Shown: positions 38,974-49,378, numbered from the stretch's first letter. The stretch: 64,000 bases of DNA from Streptococcus sp. Marseille-Q6470 (GCF_946902905.1 NZ_OX336385.1:806001-870000); one strand, 5' to 3'. Numbers and translations: made by a program. The notes: generated from the letters alone by a model not told the origin.

Positions 38974-39002
38974 ATTGTACCAATAAGGAGGACTATGGTC
39001 AA
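38974..39002 (-). promoter_or_regulatory. promoter of the ypsA-like gene, overlapping the recU start codon
   Basis: On the minus strand -35 TTGACC (38997-39002), 17 bp and -10 TACAAT (38974-38979). The -35 overlaps the first bases of recU and the spacer covers its ribosome binding site. Confidence 0.65.
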
Positions 39003-39591
39003 CTATCCACATAAACTTTCATCTAAACCAAGCAAAACTTCTCTACCTCAAACTAAAAATTTCGCAAATCGAGGTATGAGTTTTGAAAAGATGATTAATG
39101 CTACCAATGACTACTATCTATCACATGGAATAGCAGTCATTCACAAAAAGCCAACCCCAGTTCAGATTGTTCGGGTCGACTACCCTCAACGGAGTCGCGC
39201 TAAAATTGTTGAAGCCTATTTTAGACAGGCCTCAACCACTGACTACTCGGGGGTTTATGAAGGATTCTACATTGATTTTGAAGCAAAGGAAACCCGACAA
39301 AAAAATGCCTTCCCGATGAAGAACTTCCATTCTCATCAGATTCAGCATATGGAACAGGTTCTTGAACAACAGGGGATTTGCTTCGTCCTCATCCATTTTT
39401 CTTCTTATCAAGAAACATATTTATTACCGGCGATTGACCTCATCCGTTTTTATCAAAAGGATATGGGAAAAAAATCAATGCCGCTTGATTATATTCGAGA
39501 GCATGGTTATGTCATTGAACAACAAGCTTTTCCTCAAATACCTTATCTCGATATCGTCAAACTACATTTACTAGGTGGTAAAACAATATGA
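38995..39591 (+). CDS. recU: Holliday junction resolvase RecU
   Basis: The 198-residue endonuclease has [35 protein letters not shown] and [19 protein letters not shown], the PD-(D/E)xK-like catalytic core of RecU. It resolves recombination intermediates and, in low-GC Gram-positive bacteria, is encoded with PBP1. AAGGAGG precedes the ATG. The stop overlaps the pbp1A ATG (ATGA). Confidence 0.96.
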   Translation: MVNYPHKLSSKPSKTSLPQTKNFANRGMSFEKMINATNDYYLSHGIAVIHKKPTPVQIVRVDYPQRSRAKIVEAYFRQASTTDYSGVYEGFYIDFEAKETRQKNAFPMKNFHSHQIQHMEQVLEQQGICFVLIHFSSYQETYLLPAIDLIRFYQKDMGKKSMPLDYIREHGYVIEQQAFPQIPYLDIVKLHLLGGKTI

Positions 39592-41723
39592 ATAAACAAC
39601 TTATCTGGCGCATCGCTAAATATCTAGGAATTGGATTCTTAGCAGCCTTTATTGCTTCAATATTGATTGGCGGTAGTGTCTTCTTCTACTATGTATCTAA
39701 AGCACCAGAACTTTCCGAAAGCAAACTTGTCGCAACAACTTCAAGTAAAATTTACGATAGTAAAAACGAATTGATTGCTGACTTAGGGGCCGAGCGTCGT
39801 GTCAATGCTCAAAGCAGTGATATTCCTATTGAATTGGTCAATGCAATTGTCTCTATCGAGGATCACCGCTTTTTTAACCATAGAGGGATTGATAGTATCC
39901 GTATCTTGGGTGCTTTCTTACGAAACTTAAGTAGTAGAGGTGGTCTTCAAGGTGGTTCAACCTTGACGCAACAGTTGATTAAGCTAACTTATTTTTCAAC
40001 TTCTTCGTCAGACCAAACTATCTCTCGTAAGGCTCAGGAAGCTTGGTTAGCGATTCAGTTAGAAAGAACTGCAACCAAACAGGAAATTTTGACATATTAC
40101 ATTAATAAGGTCTACATGTCTAATGGTAATTATGGTATGCAGACAGCTGCGGAAAACTATTATGGTAAAGATCTAAAAGACTTATCCATCCCTCAGCTAG
40201 CACTCTTAGCAGGTATGCCACAGGCTCCAAACCAATACGATCCTTATTCTCACCCTGAAGCAGCTCTTGAAAGACGAAACCTCGTTTTGTCAGAAATGCA
40301 AAAACAAGGTTACCTTACAGCCGAGCAATATGAAACAGCCATCAATACTCCAATCACAGATGGTCTTCAAAGTCTAAAATCCGTTAATAGCTATCCACAG
40401 TACATGGATAACTATCTTAAAGAGGTTATTGACCAAGTTCAGCAAGAGACAGGTTATAATCTATTAACAACAGGTATGGAAGTCTATACCAACGTCGACC
40501 AAGACGTTCAAAAACGACTTTGGGATGTATACAACACGGATGAATATGTAAACTATCCAGATGATGAAATCCAAGCAGCTTCTACCATTATTGATATATC
40601 AAATGGTAAAGTTATTGCTCAACTTGGTTCTCGTCACCAAGCTAGTAACGTATCTTTCGGTATTAACCAAGCTGTTGAAACTAACCGTGACTGGGGTTCT
40701 ACCATGAAACCAATCACAGACTATGCCCCTGCATTAGAGTATGACATTTATGACTCTACTGCCTACATGCTCAAGGATGTACCATATAACTTCCCAGGTA
40801 CTAGCACTCCAGTCTACAACTGGGATAGAAGTTATTATGGTAATATTACCCTTCAAACTGCTATCCAACAATCGCGTAATGTCCCAGCCGTTGAAACTCT
40901 CGATAGAGTTGGACTCGATAAAGCAAAAGGTTTCCTAAATGGATTAGGCATTGATTATCCAACTATGGTATACGCAAATGCAATTTCAAGTAATACGACC
41001 GAATCAGGTAAACAGTACGGTGCAAGTAGTGAAAAAATGGCTGCAGCTTATGCCGCATTTGCGAATGGTGGTACTTATTATAAGCCAATGTACATCAACA
41101 AAGTAGTATTCAGTGACGGAAGTTCTAAGGAATTCTCCGCCCCTGGAACTCGTGCTATGAAAGAAACAACAGCTTATATGATGACCGAGATGATGAAAAC
41201 AGTACTATATTATGGAAACGGTACTGGTGCTTACATTTCTTGGTTACCTCAAGCGGGTAAAACTGGTACATCAAACTACACGGATGAGGAGATTGAAAAT
41301 TATATTAAAACGAGTCAATTAGTCGCTCCAGATGAAATGTTTGTTGGATATACCCGTAAGTATTCAATGGCTGTTTGGACAGGATACTCTAATCGCCTTA
41401 CTCCAGTTATAGGAGATGGATTTAGAGTAGCAGCCAATATTTACCGCTCAATGATGGAATATCTCTCTGAAGATGACCATCCGGGAGATTGGACGATGCC
41501 TGAGGGACTTTATAGAAGTGGTGATTACATCTTCAAGAATGGTGCACGTAGCAACTGGGTTCAACAAACAACTCAACAATCTTCAACAACATCTTCTAGC
41601 TCAACGACTGAAAATCAAACCTCAGTTGTTGAAACTACTAACCCAAATACTGCACAGAACCCATCTACTCCAAATACAAATCAAAACCCTCAACAAAATC
41701 AAAATCCGCAAGGACAACAATAA
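39588..41723 (+). CDS. pbp1A: penicillin-binding protein 1A (bifunctional)
   Basis: The 711-residue class A PBP has a signal anchor (about 10-35) and a glycosyltransferase 51 domain ([25 protein letters not shown]). The transpeptidase domain has Ser371 in STMK, SRN at 429-431 and KTG at 558-560. The C-terminal tail is rich in Gln, Asn, Ser and Thr. It polymerises and cross-links peptidoglycan. The active-site motif is STMK, not the SAMK found in many penicillin-resistant pneumococci. It is translationally coupled to recU. Confidence 0.96.
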   Translation: MNKQLIWRIAKYLGIGFLAAFIASILIGGSVFFYYVSKAPELSESKLVATTSSKIYDSKNELIADLGAERRVNAQSSDIPIELVNAIVSIEDHRFFNHRGIDSIRILGAFLRNLSSRGGLQGGSTLTQQLIKLTYFSTSSSDQTISRKAQEAWLAIQLERTATKQEILTYYINKVYMSNGNYGMQTAAENYYGKDLKDLSIPQLALLAGMPQAPNQYDPYSHPEAALERRNLVLSEMQKQGYLTAEQYETAINTPITDGLQSLKSVNSYPQYMDNYLKEVIDQVQQETGYNLLTTGMEVYTNVDQDVQKRLWDVYNTDEYVNYPDDEIQAASTIIDISNGKVIAQLGSRHQASNVSFGINQAVETNRDWGSTMKPITDYAPALEYDIYDSTAYMLKDVPYNFPGTSTPVYNWDRSYYGNITLQTAIQQSRNVPAVETLDRVGLDKAKGFLNGLGIDYPTMVYANAISSNTTESGKQYGASSEKMAAAYAAFANGGTYYKPMYINKVVFSDGSSKEFSAPGTRAMKETTAYMMTEMMKTVLYYGNGTGAYISWLPQAGKTGTSNYTDEEIENYIKTSQLVAPDEMFVGYTRKYSMAVWTGYSNRLTPVIGDGFRVAANIYRSMMEYLSEDDHPGDWTMPEGLYRSGDYIFKNGARSNWVQQTTQQSSTTSSSSTTENQTSVVETTNPNTAQNPSTPNTNQNPQQNQNPQGQQ

Positions 41724-41727
41724 TCAT

Positions 41728-41761
41728 AAAAGACCTAGGAAGATTTTTCCTAGGTCTTTTT
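41728..41761 (+). terminator. terminator of recU-pbp1A
   Basis: The long stem AAAGACCTAGGAA / TTCCTAGGTCTTT is followed by TTCTAT. Confidence 0.85.
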
Positions 41762-41766
41762 CTATC

Positions 41767-41796
41767 AAAAAAAGTGGAGTTAATCTCTAACTCCAC
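41767..41796 (-). terminator. terminator of aliA
   Basis: The perfect 9-bp stem GTGGAGTTA / TAACTCCAC is followed by seven T on the minus strand. Confidence 0.88.
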
Positions 41797-41802
41797 CTTC
41801 TT

Positions 41803-43785
41803 TTATTTAACATGGTTTGCAAGATCTTCTTGCGCTTTTTTATTAGATTCTTCTTTTTCTTTCTTCCATTTATCTTGAGCTTTTTGATATTCATCAGTAG
41901 TTACTGGTTTATCTTGAAGTTCAAGGTATTTGTATAAGAGGGCTTCACTTGTTCCCTTGTTGCCTGAGTATGCAAACGGAAGAGTATATGGCACCATCTT
42001 AGACAACATTGGACGTCCAGTTTGAGAAGTTGTTGGAATAATCAAAGCGCTATCTGTCAACCAAGCTTGGGCAGCAGCATATTTATCATAACGTTTTGAA
42101 ACATCTGTGTCTTCATTGTCAGCTTCAACAACCATCTTTTCGTAATCTTCCAAACCAACTTGTTTGGCAGCGGCGTTGTTTGTACCAGAATCAAATCCTA
42201 GATAAGTCTTAGTATTTTCACCTACAGACGGTTTGATGATATCAAGGTAAGTAGATGGGTCAATATAGTCTGGTGACCAACCAACGTTATCTGAGAGATC
42301 CCAATCTTCTCCAGCAGCTGTTTCAGCAAAGTAGGTAACATTAAGAACTTCATCTTTTTGAAGTTGTTGAATATCAATAATAACATTGTCAGTTCCTAAT
42401 GTTGCTTCAAGTGATTGTTTCAATGACTGAACACGTTGAACTTTTGTAGTATTAGTCTGGTCAACTGGCATATCCAAATGAATTGGGAATTGAACGCCTT
42501 CTGCTTGGAGAGCTGTCTTAGCTTTAGCAAATTCTGCTTTCGCTTTTTCAGGATTGTAAAGACCATCTTGAGCGTCATCTAGATTGACATCTTTCCACTC
42601 ATCACCATAGGTTACCAATTTTTCTTTAACTAATTCACCAAAGTTTTTACCATCTGCTTGAACAAATGTTGGTGGTACGAACAAGTTGCGAAGAAGTTTG
42701 CTTGCTCCACTTTCTCCATTGACTTGAGAAGCATAGGCTGTTCTATCAAAACCAAAAGCAATGGCTTGACGGAAGTCTTTATTTAGGAGAGCTTTTTTAG
42801 TTGATGTCTTTTGCTCATCTGTAGTCTTAGAAGTGTACTTGTAAGACTGACGGTCAATATTTGTCCCAACTAAGAAAGTAGCAGAATCCTGTGGTGTATA
42901 AACGATGTTATCCTTAAACTCTTTTTCAAGTTCAGGATATCCTGCACTTGTTGGGAAGAGACGAGCCATTGAGAAGCCACCATCCTTAAAGGTGTCTGCA
43001 AGTTTGCCTGTATCTTGACCATCCCAGAATGATAGTTTTACTTTATCAATATGAACATTGTCCTTATCCCAGTAGTTTGGATTCTTTTCAAATTCTACTG
43101 AAGATTTAGCTACCAATGATTTCAACAAGAAAGGACCGTTGTAAAGAATACTGCTTGGATCAGTTGCTTTGGCAAAGTCACTTCCTTTAGAAGTAAGGAA
43201 TTCTTCATTGACTGGTGCAAGAATACCCATGGTTGTCTTAGAGTTCCAGAAGCTTTCTGGTTTATTCAAAGTATATTGAACAGTTTGATCATCAACTGCC
43301 TTGATTCCAACTTCTGAGAAGTCTTTTACTTCACCTTTGACATAAGCGTCAAGACCTTTAATGGATTCTTGAACAAGATAAAGGGCTTCTGACTTATTAT
43401 CAGCTGCATATTTAAGACCTGTTACAAAGTCTTGAGCTTTCACAGCCGCGTATTCTTCACCCTCAGAAGTGTACCACTTAGCATCTTTACGGATTTTGTA
43501 AGTGTATGTCAAACCGTCTTGAGATACAGACCAGTCTTCTGCCATTGATGGCACAAAGTTCCCATAGCGGTCATTTTCCATCAAACCATCAATGACGTTA
43601 CTAGTGATATTAGCAGTTGCAGCTTTACCAGTTGTCAAATAGTTGAGGTTGTCTGGGTCAGTTTCATAAACGTAAGAAAAAGTTTTCTCACCTTTTGCAC
43701 TAGAGCCCGAACCCGAACAAGCTGCCAAAACACCTGACGCTAACAGAGTCACTCCTGCTAGGGCCATTACTTTTGAAAATTTCAT
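41803..43785 (-). CDS. aliA: oligopeptide-binding lipoprotein AliA-type
   Basis: The 660-residue lipoprotein has lipobox LAAC (Cys near residue 23) and an SBP family 5 domain (TFSYVYETDPDNLNYLTTGK onward). It serves the Ami oligopeptide permease, whose other subunits are encoded elsewhere. Its position next to pbp1A matches aliA of S. pneumoniae. AAGGAG precedes the ATG. A consensus promoter and a CodY-like box lie upstream. AmiA or AliB would be the other candidates; location favours AliA. Confidence 0.88.
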   Translation of the reverse strand: MKFSKVMALAGVTLLASGVLAACSGSGSSAKGEKTFSYVYETDPDNLNYLTTGKAATANITSNVIDGLMENDRYGNFVPSMAEDWSVSQDGLTYTYKIRKDAKWYTSEGEEYAAVKAQDFVTGLKYAADNKSEALYLVQESIKGLDAYVKGEVKDFSEVGIKAVDDQTVQYTLNKPESFWNSKTTMGILAPVNEEFLTSKGSDFAKATDPSSILYNGPFLLKSLVAKSSVEFEKNPNYWDKDNVHIDKVKLSFWDGQDTGKLADTFKDGGFSMARLFPTSAGYPELEKEFKDNIVYTPQDSATFLVGTNIDRQSYKYTSKTTDEQKTSTKKALLNKDFRQAIAFGFDRTAYASQVNGESGASKLLRNLFVPPTFVQADGKNFGELVKEKLVTYGDEWKDVNLDDAQDGLYNPEKAKAEFAKAKTALQAEGVQFPIHLDMPVDQTNTTKVQRVQSLKQSLEATLGTDNVIIDIQQLQKDEVLNVTYFAETAAGEDWDLSDNVGWSPDYIDPSTYLDIIKPSVGENTKTYLGFDSGTNNAAAKQVGLEDYEKMVVEADNEDTDVSKRYDKYAAAQAWLTDSALIIPTTSQTGRPMLSKMVPYTLPFAYSGNKGTSEALLYKYLELQDKPVTTDEYQKAQDKWKKEKEESNKKAQEDLANHVK

Positions 43786-43812
43786 AATAAACTCCTTTTT
43801 GACTTTTTATAC

Positions 43813-43841
43813 ATTATAGTCCCTTTTCAGCCAAGTGTCAA
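43813..43841 (-). promoter_or_regulatory. consensus promoter of aliA
   Basis: -35 TTGACA, 17 bp, -10 TATAAT on the minus strand. Confidence 0.9.
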
Positions 43842-43844
43842 TAC

Positions 43845-43859
43845 AATTTTCAGAATTTT
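43845..43859 (-). promoter_or_regulatory. CodY-like box upstream of aliA
   Basis: AATTTTCAGAATTTT differs from the CodY consensus AATTTTCNGAAAATT at two positions and abuts the -35. Repression or activation is not decidable from sequence. Confidence 0.6.
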
Positions 43860-43954
43860 TCAAATTAATTTGAAAATTTTTTCTTCCTCTATTTCTAATA
43901 TGAAAATATTTTTAGGAAAATTTCTATTATAGCCGTTTATCAACTATATCTTTA

Positions 43955-43963
43955 TGATATAAT
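43955..43963 (+). promoter_or_regulatory. extended -10 promoter of luxS
   Basis: TGATATAAT, 27 nt before the ATG; no good -35. Confidence 0.6.
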
Positions 43964-43990
43964 GAAATAAGAAAGTTGAAAGGAAATGCC

Positions 43991-44473
43991 ATGTCAAAAG
44001 AAGTTATTGTTGAAAGTTTTGAACTAGATCATACGATTGTAAAAGCTCCTTATGTCCGCTTGATTGGAGAAGAGACTGGACCGAAAGGAGATATCATTTC
44101 TAACTTTGATATCCGCTTGGTTCAACCAAATGAGGACTCTATCCCTACTGCTGGACTTCATACTATTGAGCACCTCTTGGCTAAGCTAATCCGTACTCGC
44201 ATCGACGGTATGATCGATTGTTCACCATTTGGTTGTCGAACAGGGTTCCATATGATTATGTGGGGACGTCATTCTAGCGCTGAAATCGCAGCTGTCATCA
44301 AGGATTCTCTAAAGGAAATCGCTGAAACAACAACTTGGGAAGATGTCCCAGGAACAACTATTGAATCTTGCGGAAACTACAAGGATCACAGCCTCTTTTC
44401 TGCTAAGGAATGGGCAAAATTGATTCTTGAACAAGGAATTTCAGATGATGCCTTTGAACGTCACGTCATCTAA
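43991..44473 (+). CDS. luxS: S-ribosylhomocysteine lyase LuxS
   Basis: The 160-residue metalloenzyme has the HTIEH zinc motif ([13 protein letters not shown]), the catalytic cysteine in [11 protein letters not shown] and [10 protein letters not shown] near the C-terminus. It cleaves S-ribosylhomocysteine to homocysteine and the AI-2 precursor. AAAGGAAA precedes the ATG; a five-codon upstream extension overlaps that site. It lies between aliA (divergent) and clpL (convergent). Confidence 0.97.
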   Translation: MSKEVIVESFELDHTIVKAPYVRLIGEETGPKGDIISNFDIRLVQPNEDSIPTAGLHTIEHLLAKLIRTRIDGMIDCSPFGCRTGFHMIMWGRHSSAEIAAVIKDSLKEIAETTTWEDVPGTTIESCGNYKDHSLFSAKEWAKLILEQGISDDAFERHVI

Positions 44474-44483
44474 TAATAAAAAA

Positions 44484-44513
44484 AGAAACCAGCTGTTGAA
44501 CTGGTTCCTTTTT
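44484..44513. terminator. bidirectional terminator between luxS and clpL
   Basis: The stem GAAACCAG / CTGGTTCC has T-runs on both strands. Confidence 0.8.
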
Positions 44514-44531
44514 AATTTTCAAAATCTTGAT

Positions 44532-46634
44532 TTAGGCTTTTTCACGAATGACCAAAACACCATCTTCCATGTCAGCTTCTAGGTGTTTAGCATCAAGATT
44601 ATCCAAGTGGAAATCTGTCACTTTATCACGGATTTGTTGTTCAACCACACGACGGAGAGGACGAACACCCATGACTTCATCATAACCTTCTTCAGTCATG
44701 TATTCTTTGGCAGCTTCGCTCACTGCCAAGTCGATTTCTTTCTTAGCAAGTGTCTTATTAACATCAATCAACATCAAATCTACAATCTTAGAAAGATCTT
44801 CCTTGCTCAAATGTGAGAATTCGATAACAGCATTGAAACGGTTGAGGAATTCTGGACGGAAGTAAGGTTTCAAACGATCCATGAGTTCCGGTTTATCAGC
44901 ATCTTCTGTCAAGTTCGCTTCATAGCCAAATCCTGCGTTTGAAGTTGCGATAATCACGGTATTCTTGAAGTTTACAGTGTTACCTTGACCATCTGTCAAA
45001 CGACCATCATCCAAAACTTGAAGGAGAAGTGTAATCACTTGAGGATCTGCCTTTTCAATTTCGTCAAGAAGGATGATTGAGTAAGGATTGCGACGTACAC
45101 GTTCTGTCAAGGTATTGTTGTTGTCATCGTAACCAACGTAGCCGGCAGTGGTACCAATCAATTTAGATACAGCTGTACGATCGCTGTATTCTGACATGTC
45201 CAAACGGATGATGGCATCTTTGGTACCGAACATATCAAGGGCCAATTGTTTAGCCAACTCAGTCTTACCGACACCGGTAGGTCCGACGAAGAGGAAGCTA
45301 CCGATTGGACGGTTGCCTTCGTCAAAGCCTGCACGGTTCCGACGAATCGCTTTTGCAACGGCTTCAACGGCCTTATCTTGACCGATAACCTTGGTTTGCA
45401 AACGGTGACCCATATCTTTCAAACGTTCGATATCAGTTGCACCCATTTGAGAAACTGGAATACCCGTCATCCGTTCTACTGATTCAGCCACATCGTTGAT
45501 TGTTGCTGTTACTTTATGGTCTTCCGTATGGTTGGCAATTTTCTTTTCAAGTTCTTCAATACGAACCTTAGCATTAAGGGCTGCTTCATAGTCTTCTTTA
45601 GCGGCAGCTTCTTCTTGTTTGGTTTTTTCCGCTTGAATTTCGTGCTCAACCGCATGTACATCTGTCACAGGGTGTTGAGCCGCCAAGTGAGCCGCTGTCA
45701 CATCGACCAAGTCAATCGCCTTATCTGGCAAGCTACGTTGTGGAATGTATTGAACAGAATAGTCAACTGCAGCTTTCAAGACTTCATCTGGCAAGACAAC
45801 ATTGTGGTGTTGTTGATAAAGATCACGGATCCCTTGGAGAATCTTGAAGGTATCTTCAGCAGATGGAGCATTCACCTTGACTTCGTTGAAACGACGAGCA
45901 AGGGCAGCATTTTTCAAGATGGTATTACGGTATTCATCCTGAGTAGTTGCACCAATCACTGTCAATTCCCCACGTGAAAGAGCTGGTTTCAAGATATCAG
46001 CAAGACCTTTAGACCCTTGACCATCACCTGTGCTACCAGCACCAAGAATTTGGTGAATTTCGTCGAAGAAAAGGATAATATTTCCAGCTTCTTTGACTTC
46101 GTTTACCAAGTTTTGAATGTTTTCTTCAAAGCTACCACGGTATTGAGTACCAGCTTCAAGTCCAGAAATATCAATAGAAATGATCTCTTTGTTCTTGATA
46201 GCTGCAGGAACGTCACCGTTCACGATAGCTTGGGCCAATCCTTCTACTACTGCAGTTTTACCAACACCAGCATCACCGACGAGAACTGGATTATTCTTTG
46301 TGCGACGAGAAAGAATTTCAGAAGTTTCTTGGATTTCTTTATTACGTCCAATAACCGGATCTAACTTACCTTCACGTGCTTCTGCTGTTAAGTTACGTCC
46401 AAGTTTTGCAAGAATCCCATCTTGTTTCATAGCTTTACCTTGAACGTACTGAGCTTGTTCACTTCCTTCGCTTGGAAGTTGACCAGTTTTACGGTAAATA
46501 GCGAATTCTTCAGGCGTTACTTCACGGCCGTTAATCAAGTAACGACGATTTTCTGAACTGTATCCACGCATACCACCCATCAATTGGTTAAATAGATCAT
46601 CCATGTTGTTAAAGTTATTAAAGTTGTTATTCAT
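44532..46634 (-). CDS. clpL: ClpL heat-shock ATPase/chaperone
   Basis: The 700-residue Clp/Hsp100 protein lacks the classic N domain; it starts [23 protein letters not shown]-1 has Walker [12 protein letters not shown]-2 has GPTGVGKT, and a short coiled middle region (about 355-410) lies between. ClpL works as a chaperone in heat and antibiotic stress and does not need ClpP. The GAGGT ribosome binding site is at 8 nt. The leader (about 280 nt) has two CtsR boxes and a short upstream ORF. There is also an AGTCAAA/TTTGACT hairpin near 46670-46690. Confidence 0.95.
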   Translation of the reverse strand: MNNNFNNFNNMDDLFNQLMGGMRGYSSENRRYLINGREVTPEEFAIYRKTGQLPSEGSEQAQYVQGKAMKQDGILAKLGRNLTAEAREGKLDPVIGRNKEIQETSEILSRRTKNNPVLVGDAGVGKTAVVEGLAQAIVNGDVPAAIKNKEIISIDISGLEAGTQYRGSFEENIQNLVNEVKEAGNIILFFDEIHQILGAGSTGDGQGSKGLADILKPALSRGELTVIGATTQDEYRNTILKNAALARRFNEVKVNAPSAEDTFKILQGIRDLYQQHHNVVLPDEVLKAAVDYSVQYIPQRSLPDKAIDLVDVTAAHLAAQHPVTDVHAVEHEIQAEKTKQEEAAAKEDYEAALNAKVRIEELEKKIANHTEDHKVTATINDVAESVERMTGIPVSQMGATDIERLKDMGHRLQTKVIGQDKAVEAVAKAIRRNRAGFDEGNRPIGSFLFVGPTGVGKTELAKQLALDMFGTKDAIIRLDMSEYSDRTAVSKLIGTTAGYVGYDDNNNTLTERVRRNPYSIILLDEIEKADPQVITLLLQVLDDGRLTDGQGNTVNFKNTVIIATSNAGFGYEANLTEDADKPELMDRLKPYFRPEFLNRFNAVIEFSHLSKEDLSKIVDLMLIDVNKTLAKKEIDLAVSEAAKEYMTEEGYDEVMGVRPLRRVVEQQIRDKVTDFHLDNLDAKHLEADMEDGVLVIREKA

Positions 46635-46714
46635 ATTTCATACCTCGTTTGTTTTCAAATTTACTTAGTCAAAATAATTTGACTTTCTCTGACCTTTGTT
46701 TTAAAAAATTTAGA

Positions 46715-46807
46715 TTAGCTATTTGCTACTCTACGTATAATTTCAGGTTTTTCTTTATCCAATACAGGTTTTGCAATTGGACTTCTAAAAATACTAATGT
46801 TAACCAT
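46715..46807 (-). CDS. possible 30-residue small protein in the clpL leader
   Basis: ATG at 46805-46807, stop TAA at 46715-46717, preceded by AAAAGAGGT 7 nt before the ATG. It begins MVNISIFRSPIAKPVL and ends IIRRVANS. It lies about 100 nt after the clpL transcription start and 80 nt before the clpL ATG. The family is not recognised. It may be a true small protein, a leader peptide that tunes clpL, or chance. Its codons look ordinary for the genome. Confidence rests on the ribosome binding site and position only. Confidence 0.45.
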   Translation of the reverse strand: MVNISIFRSPIAKPVLDKEKPEIIRRVANS

Positions 46808-46914
46808 AGGTTGTACCTCTTTTCTAGGTTTTACCCATACTTTGATCTTAAGATAGTATATACAATCATCTTAAAATCAATGTTTTCTAAGGACTTTCTT
46901 ATCCTTATGTTCTT

Positions 46915-46943
46915 AGTATATCACTTTGGTCAGTTTTAGTCAA
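46915..46943 (-). promoter_or_regulatory. promoter of clpL
   Basis: -35 TTGACT (46938-46943), 17 bp, -10 TATACT with an upstream TGA. The clpL leader and promoter fill 46635-47037; apart from the small ORF and the hairpin at about 46670-46690 no other gene is visible there. Confidence 0.8.
46928..46943 (+). promoter_or_regulatory. degenerate CtsR box inside the clpL promoter
   Basis: GGTCAGT-TTT-AGTCAAC follows the CtsR heptad-N3-heptad layout, with some mismatches, and covers the -35 and most of the spacer. Confidence 0.5.
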
Positions 46944-46947
46944 CATA

Positions 46948-46964
46948 TTTGACCAAATTTGACT
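46948..46964 (-). promoter_or_regulatory. CtsR box upstream of the clpL -35
   Basis: AGTCAAA-TTT-GGTCAAA on the minus strand matches the CtsR direct repeat (RGTCAAANANRGTCAAA) well. CtsR represses clp genes until heat shock. Confidence 0.85.
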
Positions 46965-46990
46965 AATTTTTTTTAAAAAATTTTTATAAC

Positions 46991-47018
46991 AAAAAACCAG
47001 TCAGAGTGACTGGTTTTT
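46991..47018 (-). terminator. terminator of pflB
   Basis: The stem AACCAGTCA-CTC-TGACTGGTT (10-11 bp) is followed by TTTTT on the minus strand. Confidence 0.85.
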
Positions 47019-47037
47019 GATTTACTATTTATAAATC

Positions 47038-49353
47038 TTAGCTCAATGCATCATCCATTGAAAGAACTTCGTGGAAGACACGTTGTGTTAATTCAGTTTT
47101 TTGTTCTGGAGTGAGGTATTTAGTGTTTACACAGTATCCAGAGATACGTACGATTACGTCTTCACCTGACATGATCTTTTCGTAAACATCGTTCAAGTCC
47201 ATAACGTTCAAGTTAACGTGTTGTCCACCGTTTTCGAAGTAACCATCAAGGATTGTTACTAAGTTATCAACTTGTTCGTCACGAGTTTTACCAAGAGCAC
47301 GTGGTGAAACTTGAGTTGTCAATGAGATACCATCAGCTGCGTAACCAAAGTCAAGGCTAGCAAGTGAGTTCAAGTTTTGCAACCATCCACCTTTAGCTTT
47401 GTTAGATGGGTTAGCACCTGGTGAGAAGAATTCAAGTTTAGACAAGTTCACAGAACCATCTTCGTTGAGGTATACACCTTTGTGGACTGGTGAGTTACCA
47501 GTTTGTTTAGAGTAAGCAACGTTAGATGTGATTGTCAAAAGTGATACAGTAGCTTCTGCGTCTTTGTAAAGTTTGTGGCTACGTAGACGAGTTGTGTAAG
47601 CTTCGATCAACCATTCTGCCAATTCGTTTGAACGTGGGTCATCTTCACCCCAACGTGGGTATTCACCGATTGTTTCGTAATCGTAGATGTAGCCATTTTC
47701 GTCACGGATTGGTTTAACTGTAGCGTACTTGATAGCTGACAATGTATCAACAGTGTTAGCAAATCCACAGATACCGAATCCCATGTTAGCACGTTGTTTA
47801 GTTGGCAAGAAGGCCATTTGAACAGCTTCGTAGTTGTACTTATCAGTCATGTAGTGGATGATGTTCAAAGCATCTACGTAAGTGTCAGTCAACCAGTCAA
47901 GAGATTTTTCAAAGTTTGCTTTAACTGATTCGAATTCAAGAACTTCGTCGCGGATTGGTTCGATGTCAAATACTTTATAGTCTTTATGAACATCGTCGTA
48001 ACCACCGTTCAAACCAGTAAGAAGAGCTTTAAGAACGTTAACGCGAGCACCGAAGTACTGGATGTTGTGACGTTGTTCTTCGTTTTCTGGGTCAAGTGGA
48101 GATACACAACATGAGATACAGCTCATTTCACCGTATCCGTCTTTAGCCATTGTTGTAACACCTTCGTATTGGATTGAAGAGTGTTTGTGGCTCATGTGCA
48201 TACAGTAGTGGCGGAAGTTGTATGGCAATTTGTCAGTCCAAAGAACTGTCAAGTTTGGTTCTGGAGAGTTACCGATGTTATCAAGAGTGTTCAAGAAACG
48301 GTAGTCCATCTTAGTAACACGGTGACGACCGTCGTTACCCATACCAGCCATAGAAGTTGTGATGAAGGTTGGGTCACCTGAGTACAATTGGTCATAAGCT
48401 TTTGTACGAGCAAATTTAACTGTACGAAGTTTCATAACGAAATCATCAACAAATTCTTGGATTTCTGATTCAGTAAATGTACCACGAGCAAGGTCACGTT
48501 CTGCGTAGATATCCAATACGATTGGCACACGTCCTAGAGATGTAGCTGCACCGTTGATAACACGGCAGACAGACATGAAGGCAATGTTTACCCATTGGAT
48601 AGCTTCTTTAACGTTCATCGCTGGTTTGCGAACGTCAACTCCGTAAAGATCACCCAAGCGTACAACTTGTTGCAATGCTTGATATTGAAGGTTGATTTCT
48701 TCACGAAGACGGATTGTTTCTTCATCGATTTCTTCGATTGAGTTCCAATCGTTCACTTTTTCTTGCATCAAGTAGTCTGCACCGTAAAGAGCAAGACGCG
48801 CATAAACACCGATGATACGTCCACGTGAATATGCATCTGGAAGACCAGTTACAGTGTGAGCGTGGCGAGCACGACGGATGTTTGAAGTGTAAGCACGGAA
48901 GATACCGTCGTTAACAGTTGTTACATATTTTGTGAAAATTTCGTGAACAGCTGGGTCTGGCTCGTATCCATTTTCTTTCAAAGTAGTTTCAGCCATACGG
49001 ATACCACCTTTTGGCATGAAGTTCAATTTGAAGAGTTCATCGTTTTGGATACCATAAATAACTTCGTTTTCTTTGTCGATGAATCCTGCAGGGATGTCAG
49101 CGATAGAAGTTGGACGAGTGTCCATTGGGAAACGAGTTTCTTCGTAGTGTGCTTTAGTTTCTTCTACGATTTTTTTGATGTGAAGTGAACGCTCTGTTGG
49201 TCCTGCAAGGAAGCTTTCATCTCCATCATAAGGTGTGTAGTTAGCTTGTACAAAGCGTGATACACTTGCTTTTTCTTTCCAGTCAACACCTTTAAAGCCT
49301 TCCCAGGCTTTGTCAAAAATGTCCTGTGCTTCAACAACTGTCTTAACAACCAT
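47038..49353 (-). CDS. pflB: formate C-acetyltransferase (pyruvate formate-lyase)
   Basis: The 771-residue glycyl-radical enzyme has the catalytic cysteine pair ([11 protein letters not shown]) and the radical Gly in RISGYCVN near the C-terminus. It splits pyruvate to acetyl-CoA and formate in mixed-acid fermentation and needs an activating enzyme encoded elsewhere. I chose [11 protein letters not shown] at 49353, after GAGGA. A 12-codon extension upstream overlaps the leader palindrome. The promoter carries a cre-like site. Confidence 0.97.
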   Translation of the reverse strand: MVVKTVVEAQDIFDKAWEGFKGVDWKEKASVSRFVQANYTPYDGDESFLAGPTERSLHIKKIVEETKAHYEETRFPMDTRPTSIADIPAGFIDKENEVIYGIQNDELFKLNFMPKGGIRMAETTLKENGYEPDPAVHEIFTKYVTTVNDGIFRAYTSNIRRARHAHTVTGLPDAYSRGRIIGVYARLALYGADYLMQEKVNDWNSIEEIDEETIRLREEINLQYQALQQVVRLGDLYGVDVRKPAMNVKEAIQWVNIAFMSVCRVINGAATSLGRVPIVLDIYAERDLARGTFTESEIQEFVDDFVMKLRTVKFARTKAYDQLYSGDPTFITTSMAGMGNDGRHRVTKMDYRFLNTLDNIGNSPEPNLTVLWTDKLPYNFRHYCMHMSHKHSSIQYEGVTTMAKDGYGEMSCISCCVSPLDPENEEQRHNIQYFGARVNVLKALLTGLNGGYDDVHKDYKVFDIEPIRDEVLEFESVKANFEKSLDWLTDTYVDALNIIHYMTDKYNYEAVQMAFLPTKQRANMGFGICGFANTVDTLSAIKYATVKPIRDENGYIYDYETIGEYPRWGEDDPRSNELAEWLIEAYTTRLRSHKLYKDAEATVSLLTITSNVAYSKQTGNSPVHKGVYLNEDGSVNLSKLEFFSPGANPSNKAKGGWLQNLNSLASLDFGYAADGISLTTQVSPRALGKTRDEQVDNLVTILDGYFENGGQHVNLNVMDLNDVYEKIMSGEDVIVRISGYCVNTKYLTPEQKTELTQRVFHEVLSMDDALS

Positions 49354-49378
49354 GTTAATGTCCTCTTTTATCTTTCTA

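Noticed and set aside
45516..45977. 153-codon reading frame opposite clpL
   Set aside because: A shadow of the strong clpL frame on the other strand; no ribosome binding site and an unlikely, Phe- and Ile-rich composition.
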